Positions 43,939-55,497 of a stretch of DNA of 64,000 nucleotides are shown here, piece after piece. Position 1 is the first letter of the stretch. Every line of letters starts with the position of its first letter. The translations under genes and the position numbers were made by a program. Location: the NCBI GenBank assembly GCA_002812745.2, contig NCSJ02000153.1, forward strand, positions 1 to 64,000, written 5' to 3'. The DNA comes from Scytalidium lignicola. Lineage: Eukaryota; Ascomycota; Leotiomycetes. The notes beneath the pieces were generated by a model. That model was not told where the DNA came from. It did no database searches and worked only from the letters and a program-made list of their open reading frames with translations.

Positions 43939-45543
43939 ATGGCCACCGTCTACGAGAATGGCCGTTTCTTTAGAACAGCGGATGGAAGCTTTGCAAGTGC
44001 CATGATCGTTGAAAATGGAGTTATATCCCACGTAGGCTCCGAAACAGATCATCCTGTTCAAATCGCAAAAGAAAATAAAACTCTCGTAGTTGATATGAAA
44101 GGACGCACAATTCTGCCAGGTTTCATCGACGGTCACATGCATCTCCTCCTCCTTGGACAATCATTAAACACACTGAGTCTGGAACAATGCAAGAATCTCG
44201 AGGATATAAGGGCAACGATAAAGAACTACGCTGCGGCAAACCCTTCCATACCACGGATACTTTGCAGAGGATGGATGCACTCCATGACGGATGGAGTTGC
44301 TCTAGCTAGTATGATTGATGATTTAGACCCAAGACCTATCTTCATCAACTCAAAGGACCTCCATTCCGCATGGTGCAATACAGCGGCTTTGGAAGAGCTT
44401 ACTTGCGAGTCGATGCCTGATCCAGAAGGAGGGAAGATCCACAGGGATGCAAATGGCAAGGTCTCGGGTCTCATTAGTGAAGCTGCAGCTCAGATTCTGG
44501 TGTGGCCGCATGTGGCCAAGCTAGCTCCAATGGAGGACAAAGTAGATGCTATAAAGCAGGCTATTGACGCTTACACTAGAGTAGGTTACACTGGAATGAT
44601 TGATATGGCTATGGACGAAAATTGCTGGGAGGCATTCCAGGTTCTACGCGCTCAGGAGAAGGATCTACCTATACGTTTGGCAGCTCACTGGATTATCAAT
44701 CCTTCTAAGGATGAGAGTGTTAATATCAGGCAAGTTGATCGTGCTATTGAGTTGCATAAGCAATTCAATACTGAGACATCACCTAATTTCCGCATTGCTG
44801 GAATCAAGGTCATCTGCGATGGAGTCATTGATGCCTGTACCGCGACACTCCTGGAACCGTATTCTTCAAATGGCGCTTCGCCAGACGCACTTTGGACAAG
44901 AGAGATGTTGGATCCCGTTGTAAAAAAGGCAGATGAAGCTGGTCTCCAGGTCGCTCTTCATGCCATTGGAGATGGTGCCATTAAGCTCGCCGTCGACGCC
45001 TTAGAAAAGTGTCGACAGGGACGTAGACACCGCGTGGAGCATCTAGAGTTGGCAGCCCCCGCCGAAGCAAAAAGACTTGGAGAGCTCCAGATCACGGCGT
45101 CAATCCAGCCAGTTCATGCAGATCCAGCCATTCTTCGAGCCTGGCCGAAGTTACTCGGAGAACAACGTAGCAGTCGCGCGTTCCCATATAAGGAGTTTCT
45201 CACAGGTGGAGCTATTTTGGCTCTAGGTTCTGATTCTCCCACAGCGCCGTATGCACCCTTGGTCAATATGTATACTGCCACCACGAGAAGGTCGGCGAGA
45301 CAGCCTCTGGAGATAACTACGGTAAATCCTGAGGCGGCTTTAAGTTTGGCGGCGGCTGTTTCTGCAGCTACACAGGGTGCGGCATATTCTTGCTTTGCGG
45401 ATAAGTGGACTGGACGGCTAGAGGTAGGGTTGAAGGCTGATTTTGTTGTGATGGAGTTGGAATGGACGCCAGAGAAGTTGTTGCAGGGGAGGGTGTGTCA
45501 GACTTGGTTTGAAGGGAGGAAAGTATATGATGTTGAAGCTTAG
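43939..45543 (+). CDS. YtcJ-like amidohydrolase (Amidohydro_3)
   Basis: 534 residues, single exon, from ATG 43939 (the longer frame starts only with TTG). It shows the amidohydrolase metal-site pattern: GRTILPGFIDGHMHLLLLG with HxH, a central GIKVICDGVIDACTATL, then LQVALHAIGDGAIKLAVDAL, RHRVEHLELA and ILALGSDSPTAPYAPL with the terminal Asp. It begins with the short beta-sandwich segment (SFASAMIVENGVISHVG) and ends with the matching one (LEVGLKADFVVMELEW). Family members hydrolyse C-N bonds of amides, cyclic ureas or N-formyl compounds using one or two metals; substrate unknown. No signal peptide, so cytosolic. The Zn2Cys6 gene upstream is divergent and could regulate it. Confidence 0.88.
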   Translation: MATVYENGRFFRTADGSFASAMIVENGVISHVGSETDHPVQIAKENKTLVVDMKGRTILPGFIDGHMHLLLLGQSLNTLSLEQCKNLEDIRATIKNYAAANPSIPRILCRGWMHSMTDGVALASMIDDLDPRPIFINSKDLHSAWCNTAALEELTCESMPDPEGGKIHRDANGKVSGLISEAAAQILVWPHVAKLAPMEDKVDAIKQAIDAYTRVGYTGMIDMAMDENCWEAFQVLRAQEKDLPIRLAAHWIINPSKDESVNIRQVDRAIELHKQFNTETSPNFRIAGIKVICDGVIDACTATLLEPYSSNGASPDALWTREMLDPVVKKADEAGLQVALHAIGDGAIKLAVDALEKCRQGRRHRVEHLELAAPAEAKRLGELQITASIQPVHADPAILRAWPKLLGEQRSSRAFPYKEFLTGGAILALGSDSPTAPYAPLVNMYTATTRRSARQPLEITTVNPEAALSLAAAVSAATQGAAYSCFADKWTGRLEVGLKADFVVMELEWTPEKLLQGRVCQTWFEGRKVYDVEA

Positions 45544-48122
45544 AGAGAGTAACAAATAGAGTTAGAATTACTGCCCATATATGTAATTATTAAGTTATTA
45601 TTTGCATGGCTTCTCTTTGTTCGTAGTTGAAGGAGATAGATTAACTAACTGAATACTACTTAGCTAGCTTGAATTAGCAATAGTCTTATAGATGAATGAG
45701 AAATCTCGACTCATAGTTAATCTAATGTCTAAATGTTACTCGACGCCCCTGTTACTAACTATGCGTTAAGTTGTAATTTGTGACCGACTGACCGGCGCCT
45801 GAAAGTTACAAGTTCTAATATTCTCCACATGTAGTTGGGGGAAAGCTGAAACTCAAATACCTTAAAATGTAAGAGCTTTAGGCTTTGATAGAAAGGCTGT
45901 TAGTTAGACGTAAAAATACTAGGGAGTCTTCACAGAGTTCTATACAAGATATCAACTGTATTGATGTACTGGATAGGTCGTGAGCTGTAGAGTTTTAGAA
46001 AGAAGGTATTGGTTTGTTACAGATCTGCAGATCATCAGATTCATAAGGATTGTGACCTTGTAATCAAATAAGCCAAACCCTCACGGTGCTGGTAAAGATA
46101 TTTTGTGAGGAGTTTTGAGGTAAACTGATTTCCCTACAAAATTTCTGTTTTAGACTTACTTCATCTTAGGCTTGCCTTTTCACAGCGACAACAGTAAAAA
46201 TATGTTCTGAAACCAACACGTTAGTAATAGGTTACATGTCGATAATAAATATGAGCCTACTACCACCTATCCATATGTTTGATTTGCTTACCGTTAAGGT
46301 GGTACATCATTTGTTCATGCGTGTGTTTCCCAGGACGTGACATACCATGGAATTATACTTGCAACCCTTGGTCCCGCGCCTGCACAATTCACGCGATTTA
46401 TGAGACTAACACTATTAAACCAAGGGTCTAGTACCAAAATCTTAAATCAGCTAGGTTACATCCTAGATTTGGGCTATATTGCATATTGGGATACATATCC
46501 TAAGCAAATTGTATGCAGCAAAGTGCAGGGCTTCCACATGGTCGATTCTAAACCCATGGCTTACCCAAAAGGATAGTTCACTTAATGTGAGGGCAACTCC
46601 CTGTAAGTTTGACTAAATAGATTTAACAAGCTTCTAGCCTGCGATTGTTTTTAATCACATAAATTAGGAAGGAGAAAAAATTCTTTCTGCATAATACAGT
46701 AACAAATTCATCAACCCAACATAAACCGAAACAAACCGAATTACCAGGCCACGGGCGTGACGCTCTCGTTGTTTGACTGTGATGAGCAGTTTTTGTCAAA
46801 AAAAAAAATTTCATTCACCAGCTGCCTCATCCAGCATTTATGAGCACGCAATTGCAAGATATAAATTCGCAATGTCTTGAAAGGAAAAGCATTAGCTAAA
46901 TGGTAAGCTACTCCTCGTATTAAAGTTCCACATATTTCGCCGGTCGCGTTGAGAATTTCAATCTGACAGGGCGACAGAAACATTCTGTTTGGCCATGGGG
47001 GGGCTTTTTAGTCATAGGATGGCGAACCCGCCAATACTGTAGCGCAGATTATACGGCTTTTGGCCGAACATAGTAAGATGCTTAGTTGCCATCAGCGCCG
47101 ATTGGTGATGGGGCTGGCGCGATCCGGATAGCCTGTGTCGGTGATCTTCTGGCCTTGAGCCAAAGCCCGGAGAATTACAGAAGCCAGAAAAGAATATCGT
47201 CCATAAGTACTCAGTTGTAGTCTTTATAGCTATATTATTTCAAGATGCTCTTGCTTGGCGTGTAATAAAAATAAGAAAAGGATTTGTAGTTGTGCATATA
47301 AAGCTTAATGAGCCTTGCTAGTCACAGAGAATTCTGCCGCCAGAGAGCTAGCTGCAGCCACCACGGTTGGCTGCAGCTCAGATTTGAAGAGGGTTGGTGT
47401 CAGGGCTATGCCACACGGCATTTGGTTAACCTTTGGAAAAAGCTTCCTTAGTCTGGGCTATTCTCACCAAACCTTAAATTGAGCATCAAAAAGACACCAA
47501 ATTAAGCCATAGCATAGGACAGGTAACTACAGTACTCTTACCCCGGGTCTCTCTCGTTCTGGCTCCGCTGTCAGCTCTACGGATCAGCTCCTTCATGCAC
47601 TTGGGCCCCGACAACATGGTCACAAGTCTGGGCCCAAACAACCAAGGCCAGTCGTCCCACTCGCCTACGACCCTATGATCCCTGATGTACTTGCTCGCCT
47701 TTTCTCTTTTGCTCCTTCCTGTTCAGGAATTTCTCGAGTGGATGGTAGAGCTCTTGGCAATGTAACACGCGCTGTTCGGTGTAAGATCCTCGCGGTAACA
47801 TGGGCCCAGAGACTGTGTGTTTGGGTGAGACGATTGCATGGATGCAATGACGCCTTTAATGGGCCATCTGGCACAGACCCTGCAAAGGGAAGGAGGCAAA
47901 CAATGGACCCAATGCTGTGTTCCCATGTTTATTGTTTATTTCATACATATATAATATATATTGCCCAACACGACGACATGCGTGTACAGGAGGAAGCTCA
48001 CGGGATAATTTTCCTTCTTGAGGCGAGACGACGACGATCACAGAAGTAGGAGAAGGAGACCCCTTATATCTCAGTATAATTGCGTGGAGAACGTGGTGGT
48101 ATCCTCATTATCGACTACAACA
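45544..48122. other. Long intergenic region, no gene recognised
   Basis: About 2.6 kb between the amidohydrolase and the peptide transporter. Short open frames (for example around 47675-48049 and 46741-46983) lack domains or splicing support. The last 500 bases are the likely transporter promoter and 5' UTR. Confidence 0.4.
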
Positions 48123-50789
48123 ATGTCGTTTCTGACTTCCCGCTTCCGAGGTGCTGCTGAGAAGCAGGAGAATCTTGACATCAGCAGGTCTAGTGACGGC
48201 GAAGCTGCTGAAATCACTAGGTCAGCAGATGAGAAGCACAGTGCGGGCGATGCACCATTTGTCCAATCATTGCATTCTGATCCAGAGAAGGCATCGCCAA
48301 ATGTGACCTCTGGCCAGAGCAGCGACGATGAGCATTTCGGCGACGATGATCCTGTTCTCAGAGATATCCCATGGCATGTCCGCCGTATTGTCAGCTTGCA
48401 CGATGACCCTACTGAACCCACCCTCACCTTTCGATATTTCATCCTGACGCTGATATTTGTCGCTCCCGGAGCTTTCCTGTCGCAGATGAGCTCCTTCCGA
48501 ACAACCTATGCGCCTTACTCGGTCTTCTTCGTCCAGATTGCCTCCAACTATGTCGGTATCTGGTTGGCCAAGGTCTTACCGTCTATCAATGTCCGCATTC
48601 CTTTCACACGATATGGTTTCAATACGAATCCTGGTCCGTGGAGCACAAAAGAGCATGTTCTAGTTACCATTTCGGCCGCCTCTGGCGCGACTTATAACTT
48701 GGCCTACGCACCGGTGTCAATTGCTGAACTGTATTTTGGTATCACGATCCATCCAGCTATTGCTATTTTCTTCATGTGGTCTGTTGTCTATACAGGATAC
48801 TCCTTCGCTGCTCTTGCGCGTCAATTCTTGCTCTATGATCCACAGTATCCATGGTAAGTGAAACATCTCTAAAGATGTAATTATTACCTAAGTTCTATAC
48901 TAACTCTTTACTCTCTAATAGGTTCCAAGCGTGAGTTGCCAAGGTTGCAGCAAAGAGATTGAAAGCTAACAGATTCTTCTAGCCTTTGCCAGACAGCGCT
49001 CTTCGAGACGCAGAAAAAGCAAAGAGAAACCCCGTCACGCGTCTCGAGGAAGCAAATGAAGGTCTTCTTCGGTGTCTTGTTCGGCATCACCCTGTGGCAG
49101 TTTCTTCCGGAATACGTCTTCCCCATGTTGGGCTCCCTGGCCTTCCTCTGCTGGGTTGCACCGCACAATAAGATTGCAAACTTCCTTGGTTCCGGCTTTG
49201 GAGGAATGAGTGTCTTGAATCTCACCCTCGATTGGTCCAGTATCAGCAGTTTGAGTAATAGCAACAGTCTCTTCGTTACCCCATGGTGGACACAAGTTAT
49301 AATCTTTCTCGCTTTTGTGTGCAATTGCTGGATCTTGATCCCAGCAGCGAAATGGGGGAATTTGGGCAGTTGGAAGTTGCAATTAATGTCTAACCGTATT
49401 TTTACAGGTTTGTTGGATTCCAAATAATGCGTAGCTTTTATCTAATAGAGGTAATTTTGGCTAACGTGGGATTAGTTGATGGTGATCCATACCCTGTCAA
49501 CTCAATCATCACTCCTGATATCTCCTTCAACCAGACCGCATATGAGCAGTATGGCCCAATCTATGTCGGCACACAGCAGCTGTGGAACATGTTCTTTGAT
49601 TACGCATCTTATACTTCTGCCCTGAGCTGGATTTGTTTCTTTGGCTTCACTCAGATGAAAAACACTATTGCCAAACTAAATGCTAGGCGCAAGAACGCTA
49701 ATAAAGAAGAAACCATTAACCATCAGTACAGTGACCAACTTAACATCCTGCAACGTTCCTACAAGGAGGTTCCATGGTGGTGGTCACTGCTCCTATTCTT
49801 GGTAACATTCATCATCATCATGGCCATTCTTGGCACGGGAAACCTCTTCATCCCCATCTGGACCTATTTCGTTGCACTCGCCACTGGTGCCCTCGTCGTG
49901 ATTCCACTTGGCTGGCTATACGCCCTGTCCAATTTCCAGTTACCTATTGGCACCTTCAATGAGCTCATTTACGGTGTCATGGTCAACGCGGTTTCCGGCC
50001 ACAAGAATCCCACTGGTGCCACGGTTTACTCTTCGATTGCTGGTGACGCTTGGTATCGCGCTCAGCTCATGTTGCAAGACCAGAAGATCGGACATTATAT
50101 GCATATTCCGCCGCGAGCAGTGTTCTTCTCTCAAGTATTCGGCTGCTTCATTGGAGTCCCCATCAATTACGGTGTTATACGATGGGTCCTTAATACCAAG
50201 GCCGATTACCTGAGTGGTGCTGTCACGGATCCAACTCATCAATGGACAGGTCAGAGCTTAGCATCCTCATTGACAACGAGCGTCCAGTATGTTCTTATTG
50301 TAAGTTTGAGATTCTTCAAAAGTTTCTTTTTATTCTGCCTCAAAATTACATTTGTTAAACAAGTGAAACCTTCAGGGTCCAAATCGTCTCTTCCAACTTC
50401 CTATCTACCGCCCCCTCCCCTACGGCTTCCTGGTCGGCGCAGCCTGCCCACCAATCCTTTACCTCTTGCACAAGAAATTCCCCCGCGCCAAATTCCACCT
50501 CTTTAATACCACCATCTTCTTCAGCGGCATGTCCAACTTCTACGGAAATATCAGCACCGGATACACCTCCAGCATCATTGGTGGATTCATCGTCATGTAC
50601 TGGGCGTACCGCTACCGATACGAGCTGTGGGCACGGTACAATTATATCCTTGCCGCGGCGTTTGATGCTGGGTTTAACTTGAACATGCTGCTGATTTTCT
50701 TGTTCTTTGGGGCTGGAAAGATTGTTACCATGCCGAATTGGTGGGGGAATAATGCGGATAGTGTGGATAGGTGCTTTTCGCTGGAGTAG
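48123..50789 (+). CDS. Oligopeptide transporter (OPT family), five exons including a 9-nt exon
   Basis: Exons 48123-48853, 48922-48930, 48983-49407, 49476-50299 and 50376-50789 join in phase into 800 residues. After a Ser/Asp/Glu-rich cytosolic N-terminus come OPT signatures: SSFRTTYAPYSVFFVQIASN, NPGPWSTKEHVLVTISAASG (the NPG/KEH block), LPEYVFPMLGSLAFLCWVAP, FDYASYTSALSW, VPWWWSLLLFLVTFIIIMAI, SNFQLPIGTFNELIYG and GHKNPTGATVY. Later blocks are PRAVFFSQVFGC and IYRPLPYGFLVGAACPPILY, then MPNWWGNNADSVDRC at the end. Proton-coupled import of tetra/pentapeptides or glutathione at the plasma membrane is the family role. The 9-nt exon GTTCCAAGC restores the conserved ...PWFQALCQTALF. The start is ATG 48123, about 100 bases downstream of the upstream open start at 48018. 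Confidence 0.92.
48922..48930 (+). other. 9-nucleotide microexon of the OPT gene
   Basis: Flanked by TAATAG on the left and GTGAGT on the right, between introns of 68 and 52 bp. It supplies the last base of Trp, then Phe-Gln and two bases of Ala, keeping phase and the family sequence. Confidence 0.75.
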
Positions 50790-51339
50790 GATAATTTTAA
50801 TAGCTGGTGGGGAGTAATGCAGGAAAATGACATTTTGTTAATCATTAATTCTAAAAAANGATTATGACAATGAGTGGAAAAAGAGAAGATGTGGAGAGGG
50901 CGAGATTTTAGTATGATATCAACCTTGGACAAACTCCGATTCAAGGGGGCGAATATAATATTTGTGCTGAGACGAACTGGTATGGTGCCACTATTAAACA
51001 AGAGAACGAGGAAGCTTATTTCCTGTATACTACTTTCGTGTTCACTATAGTCTGGAGAAATTCTTAATTGGTCATGGAGAGAGACTAAAGATTAAGAGTG
51101 AAAGTTGACCCTAAGATAGAGTTAGCGTTCTCAGTGTCCTTTTGTCCGTTTGCATGATTCTATTAGGGGAGGGAAGAGGCAGAGATCCATGACCAGACTA
51201 ATTATGAATTCTTTGTGATACTTTATTTATTGTCAAATTACAATATTATTTTGTATACTCTACTACGAATTCCTTTGATCTGTAGTCTGCTGCTGCTGAT
51301 TTGAGCTAGTCTATATGATCTGTTATGAATTTATTTGAT
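50790..51339. other. Convergent intergenic region
   Basis: 3' sides of the peptide transporter and the aldolase. AT-rich, one N at 50859. No gene. Confidence 0.4.
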
Positions 51340-52233
51340 CTATGCTTTACCTGTTGATTTCAGCCAGTCCATATGATCTTCTATCACTTGCTGCATTGCC
51401 TTGGTTTGCTCCTCAACAATTGTAGTTAGCGGTACCTTTCCGGTCAATTCGCCTTGGATCTTAGTGTATGCTGCGTTTACAGGCCCGTTGATATTGACCT
51501 TTGCCATACCGGCAGCTATACATATCTGGAGCAGCTCCTCTTTAAAATAATCCTCGTGTGCTCCATGTAAGACAAGCCTCACTCTATCCCCCACTTTTGC
51601 TGCGATACGGTCGAGCCTTGGAAAATCCAATTGTGGTCCCTTCGGACCATAAACGCCATGGACATTGCCAAAAGCTGGTGCGAGCCAGTCAATCCCTAGG
51701 GCGACAAACTCTTCAGCTTGCTCCGGCGTTGTCAAAATCTCCTCCATCCCCTCAGTATCAGCAATTCCATCTTCTACCCCATTAATACGTCCCGGTTCGC
51801 ACTCAGTGATGATGCCTCGAGCGTTGCAGTATTCGACTAATTCCTTGCTCAGTCGCATGTTCTCTTCTCTCTCGTAGTGACTCATATCCACCATGATCCC
51901 GTCCAAACCACCTAAATCGGCTGCACGTCTAATAATCTCTGGAGATTGTGCATGGTCCATGTGCGTGCCGATAGGGACACTGGCTTTGTCGGCAGCCTCG
52001 GCGGCGGCATGGAGAAGAAGGCCATCTGCGTACTCGACCGACCAAGGAAAGAGTTGGATGAGGGCAGGAGATCGTTTTGCTTCTGCGGCACGAACGGTCG
52101 CCAGAATACCTTCTATATTATAGCAGCAGACCGCAGGAATTGCATATTTGCCAGTGAAGGCAGCGTCAACAATGGCTTTGGCACGATTGTTCTTCAGCTT
52201 AAGAGCCATCCCATTTACACCGTTTGTTGCCAT
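51340..52233 (-). CDS. Class II fructose-bisphosphate-aldolase-family protein (GatY/KbaY-like)
   Basis: 297 residues, single exon, start ATG 52233. Zinc-dependent class II aldolase hallmarks are present: YAIPAVCCYNIEGILATVRA at the N-terminus, PIGTHMDHAQ (catalytic Asp and first Zn His), LDGIMVDMSHYEREEN, CEPGRINGVEDG, APAFGNVHGVYG (second His) and RLVLHGAHE (third His). The usual NxDTD near the C-terminus is replaced by NINGPVNAAY, so the phosphate-binding Asp/Thr is changed and the substrate may not be a hexose bisphosphate. It would make or cleave a C-C bond yielding a triose or glycolaldehyde-type product. First gene of the proposed sugar-acid cluster, transcribed in the same direction as the adjacent transporter. 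Confidence 0.88.
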   Translation of the reverse strand: MATNGVNGMALKLKNNRAKAIVDAAFTGKYAIPAVCCYNIEGILATVRAAEAKRSPALIQLFPWSVEYADGLLLHAAAEAADKASVPIGTHMDHAQSPEIIRRAADLGGLDGIMVDMSHYEREENMRLSKELVEYCNARGIITECEPGRINGVEDGIADTEGMEEILTTPEQAEEFVALGIDWLAPAFGNVHGVYGPKGPQLDFPRLDRIAAKVGDRVRLVLHGAHEDYFKEELLQICIAAGMAKVNINGPVNAAYTKIQGELTGKVPLTTIVEEQTKAMQQVIEDHMDWLKSTGKA

Positions 52234-52810
52234 GGTCTCGAGGTACCGGAAAATATGTCAGAAAAATTCGTTGGTGATGATTGGAGCAGTGTTCAGTATG
52301 GGAGTTGCTTTATTCTCTTATACCTGGTCACTGTTTTAAATCTGTCGGCGGACTATTTCCAGACTACTGCTTGGGAAAGCGTCGTACGGAATAACCGGTG
52401 CAATGATGGCCCGCACTCATTCACGAACCAGGATATACTTATTTAAGGAATGAAATAAAAGTGGATCGGGAATGAAGTGACTGGATAGTTTGGATAGAGT
52501 CGACAGATGTGATGATGCTAACTTGTTCAAGAATTTCTAGTGGAAATTTAACAATAGGAAACTGCGCGAGACGGTCGAAAGATGAGAAAGCGCGTCTCCA
52601 GAGGTTCCACGAAAGATACAAGATTTCATCGCATGCAGGACTTGAAATAATACATGTAGATCTTTGTAGTGTTATACATAGAATTTAAGATGATTGGCGA
52701 GCCATACATTGCTCCTATTACTACAATACTCCTATAATTCAGCTTACTATAGGAAGATAAACTTGTTCTAATCTCAGTCCATAGTAATTCATCACAAATC
52801 GATGATACAT
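52234..52810. promoter_or_regulatory. Aldolase promoter region / transporter 3' side
   Basis: Contains a CGG-N5-CCG inverted triplet at 52387-52397 (cggaataaccg), the format bound by some Zn2Cys6 dimers, about 155 bp upstream of the aldolase start. No gene. Confidence 0.35.
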
Positions 52811-54910
52811 CTAGGTTGCTTTCTTATTATCCTCGATATGATGTTCCTGGTCACCCTTAGACTCCATCGCGAGTCCTTCAGCAGCAACACCATCCTCGTC
52901 GACCTCTACGAGGTGGTCACCAAAGGCGGCAGCGATTTCTTCGAGAGTTTTTTGCTTGGTTTCCCTACGACTGGTTAGTGTGTTCTTCTGTTCCTGNTTG
53001 GGGGGGGTAATTCACGGGAAGTAGAAGTATATAAGGACTAAGTAGACACAACAACACCCGACGAAGACGTAGTAGTAATTCTGTTTGATGTTTGCAAAAG
53101 CACTAGGCCCAGCTTCAGTTACTGAGAGAATGTATTAGCACAAGGATTTGCAAAGGCCAAGGCAAGGAATACGTACTAGAGACATTGACTACGTAATGTG
53201 ATAGCGCAGACACTCCCACAATCCTACTTCGAATAGTCATAGGCATTACTTCCGACCCATAGAGCCAGGTTGTACTGTTTATCGTAGCGTCTACATCGGC
53301 GAATTTAGCGGTTCTTCAAGACAGAAGGGAAGGGAAGAAGCCTACAGTAACACACCGTAAACAAATAAATACCCAGAATGGCAAACCCCTTGCCGACGCG
53401 ATTGTTAGTGTCTTGATAGACACGCTGCATGACAGCGCAGTAAATCTCTGTGACAATTACAAGGCTGACACCGATGAGAAGCATCCTGGAAGTATATTAG
53501 CTGAGCTGTATTAAAAATAGTGATGAGAGTGACTGACTTTCGGCGACCCAATCTATCAGGAAGAAAGTTGATGGCGATGGCATTAGAAATGAAGGCGCAT
53601 GTTCCCCAGACTGCTGCCAATGCAAGAATGGTTGTAGAATCCATGCCCAAAGATTTGTAGAGGATTGCTATATGCTGTTAATGGACTTCTCGTAGACTCG
53701 AAGCTAGATCCCTTACTTTGATAATACTAAAGATAGGCATAACAGTCAGTCCATCAACTGCTTTAGAAAAAAGATTAGCACATACCTGGATGACGTTGAC
53801 ACCTGTTACGGCTGTCAACACTTGCACGGCGATACATCTAGAACATCATTAGTAAGTACAAGTAACAGCTTGTCTTATCACCACGTACACCAATACACGA
53901 TGCCGATATAGTTTGTAGATCTGCCAAATAGACAGGATATCTCGATTTTGCTCATACTCAATCTGCGCCCGCATGAATCCGAACTCCTGCTGCACTTCGT
54001 GAGAATATAAATCGGCCCGGATTCGACAGAATTCTGCACGCGCCTCGTCCACTTTCCCTTTCTGAATCAGTTGACGGGGCGAATTTGGCATGAACGTTGC
54101 TAGACCAATGAACAAGATGATACCCCAAGGTAACTGAAGTGCCAAGGGAAGACGCCATTGTACTGTGCCATAAGGAGCAAACCCGCATGCAAAACCGACC
54201 NAGCTGGATACCATTGTTCCCATAGAGAGACCGACACCAGAGAGACCACCAATCAAACCACGAATCTGTGGAGCACTGATTTCAGCAAGGTATATGGGCA
54301 CAGTACCGCTCAGAGCTCTGGAGATCCATCATTAGTCTCTATTACAGAGTCCCTTGAATTGGTAGGATTTGTTACGAACCCAACGGCAACACCAGAGATA
54401 ACGCGTCCTGCAAGAAACATGCCCAGATTGACCGAAGCGGTCTGGATCGCACATCCAATTGTGACAATGATACACGCCAACTGCATGAAGCGGATACGCC
54501 CAAGTTTGTCAGCGATGAGGATTTGCATCAGGGCGCCGCCTGCTTCACCGGCGATATAAATGGAGCCGACCTGAAATTTGTCAGTATTATTGATATCCTC
54601 TTGTCCCTAGAGAGAATTGTAAGTACGTACGGCGCCGGTAATGCTGGTTGGTGGATGGTGCATATAATTGACCCAACTTGGATGGGCGATTGCTATTTAT
54701 GCGGTTGGCAATCTTCGGATGACATCTTACAGAAAGAAGCGGAATAGAATATACTAACTTGTTGACACGATGCCAGTATCATAACCCTGATTGTCCACGA
54801 CCGTTAGAAAGATGTTTGTGCAAATTGGTTTTAGAGTCACGTACATAGAGAAATGTGCCAATAGAGGCAAATGAGGCGATGCCTAGCGTATACCACTTAT
54901 TCGTGGACAT
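52811..54910 (-). CDS. MFS sugar transporter family protein, about twelve exons
   Basis: Minus-strand exons well supported by phase: 54910-54845, 54786-54759, 54692-54631, 54570-54380, 54317-53889, 53837-53786, 53726-53717 (10 nt) and 53667-53538. Then comes an exon from 53485, an exon with STTWLYGSEVMPM near 53280, an exon with NIKQNYYYVFVG, and a last exon ending at stop 52811-52813. Sugar-porter motifs are AGRVISGVAVG, VPIYLAEISAPQIRG, FMPNSPRQLIQKGKVDEAR (PESPR loop, here PNSPR), QVLTAVTGVNVIQYYQT, LPDRLGRRK and YFYFPETKQKTLEE. About 12 helices and 500 residues, in the plasma membrane. An N at 54201 hides one residue. One join near 53350-53310 is uncertain. It is the likely importer for the neighbouring catabolic enzymes. 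Confidence 0.85.
53717..53726 (-). other. 10-nucleotide microexon of the MFS transporter gene
   Basis: Reads TATTATCAAA on the minus strand between CTTTAG and GTAAGG. It encodes the Tyr-Tyr-Gln of the helix-7 motif (NVIQ|YYQ|TILY) that the flanking exons lack. Confidence 0.7.
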
Positions 54911-55497
54911 GTTGGCGTACTCTGCTATTCGAAAGACCAGATGTATCCAAAAGTGCAGGAAAGAAAAGGACGTCTAAAAGAACGAGATTCGGAGTAGCAA
55001 TGATATATTCCCATCTCAGCTGTGCTGATTGTATCGTCTTTGTGGAGCAAGGTGGTGTAAACTTACTGAATGCCTCGTAAGGATAGTAGTATATAGTCCG
55101 GATTCCCGCGTTTAAGGGGCTCCGGCAGAATAACTCTCCGGAGCCCCCGCACATTGTGGCAACAAGCAATGGTAATTTGATACTAAGTACTGACTAACTG
55201 CTAGCAGCTGACTGTATCCTTCCTAACTGATCACACAAGAAAACCATGTGGAGAACCCGTGGGACTTTTGCAAAGGGAAATCCGGGGAAAAGCTCCGAGG
55301 CTTTGTTTAAGGGTAGTGGTCGCTGCCCACGAGGCGGTTCGCAAAATTGACATACAGGCTTGAGTGATATATCATTAGCTAGTTCCAACGTTTCGGATTG
55401 GCTCTTTAAGCCACTGCTTTAACAAGAGAGCAACACTTCACATCACTTCCAATTTAGAGTTTTCGGTTTTCGTTTGCGGCCCTAGCCAGTCTGAGAG
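54911..55497. promoter_or_regulatory. Divergent promoter: MFS transporter / D-2-hydroxyacid dehydrogenase
   Basis: 587 bp between divergent starts. It contains two TCCGGA palindromes (55097-55102 and 55137-55142), the second within CTCCGGAG. The same word occurs in the other divergent promoter of this cluster (58648-58653). The open frame 54897-55169 on the minus strand overlaps the transporter start and is taken as leader sequence. Confidence 0.4.

Noticed and set aside
47675..48049. 124-codon plus-strand frame before the OPT gene
   Set aside because: No domain; lies in the likely promoter and leader of the transporter.
54897..55169. 90-codon minus-strand frame upstream of the MFS transporter
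   Set aside because: Could be an extended N-terminus or a leader ORF, but transporter homology begins at ATG 54910 in another frame; not called separately.
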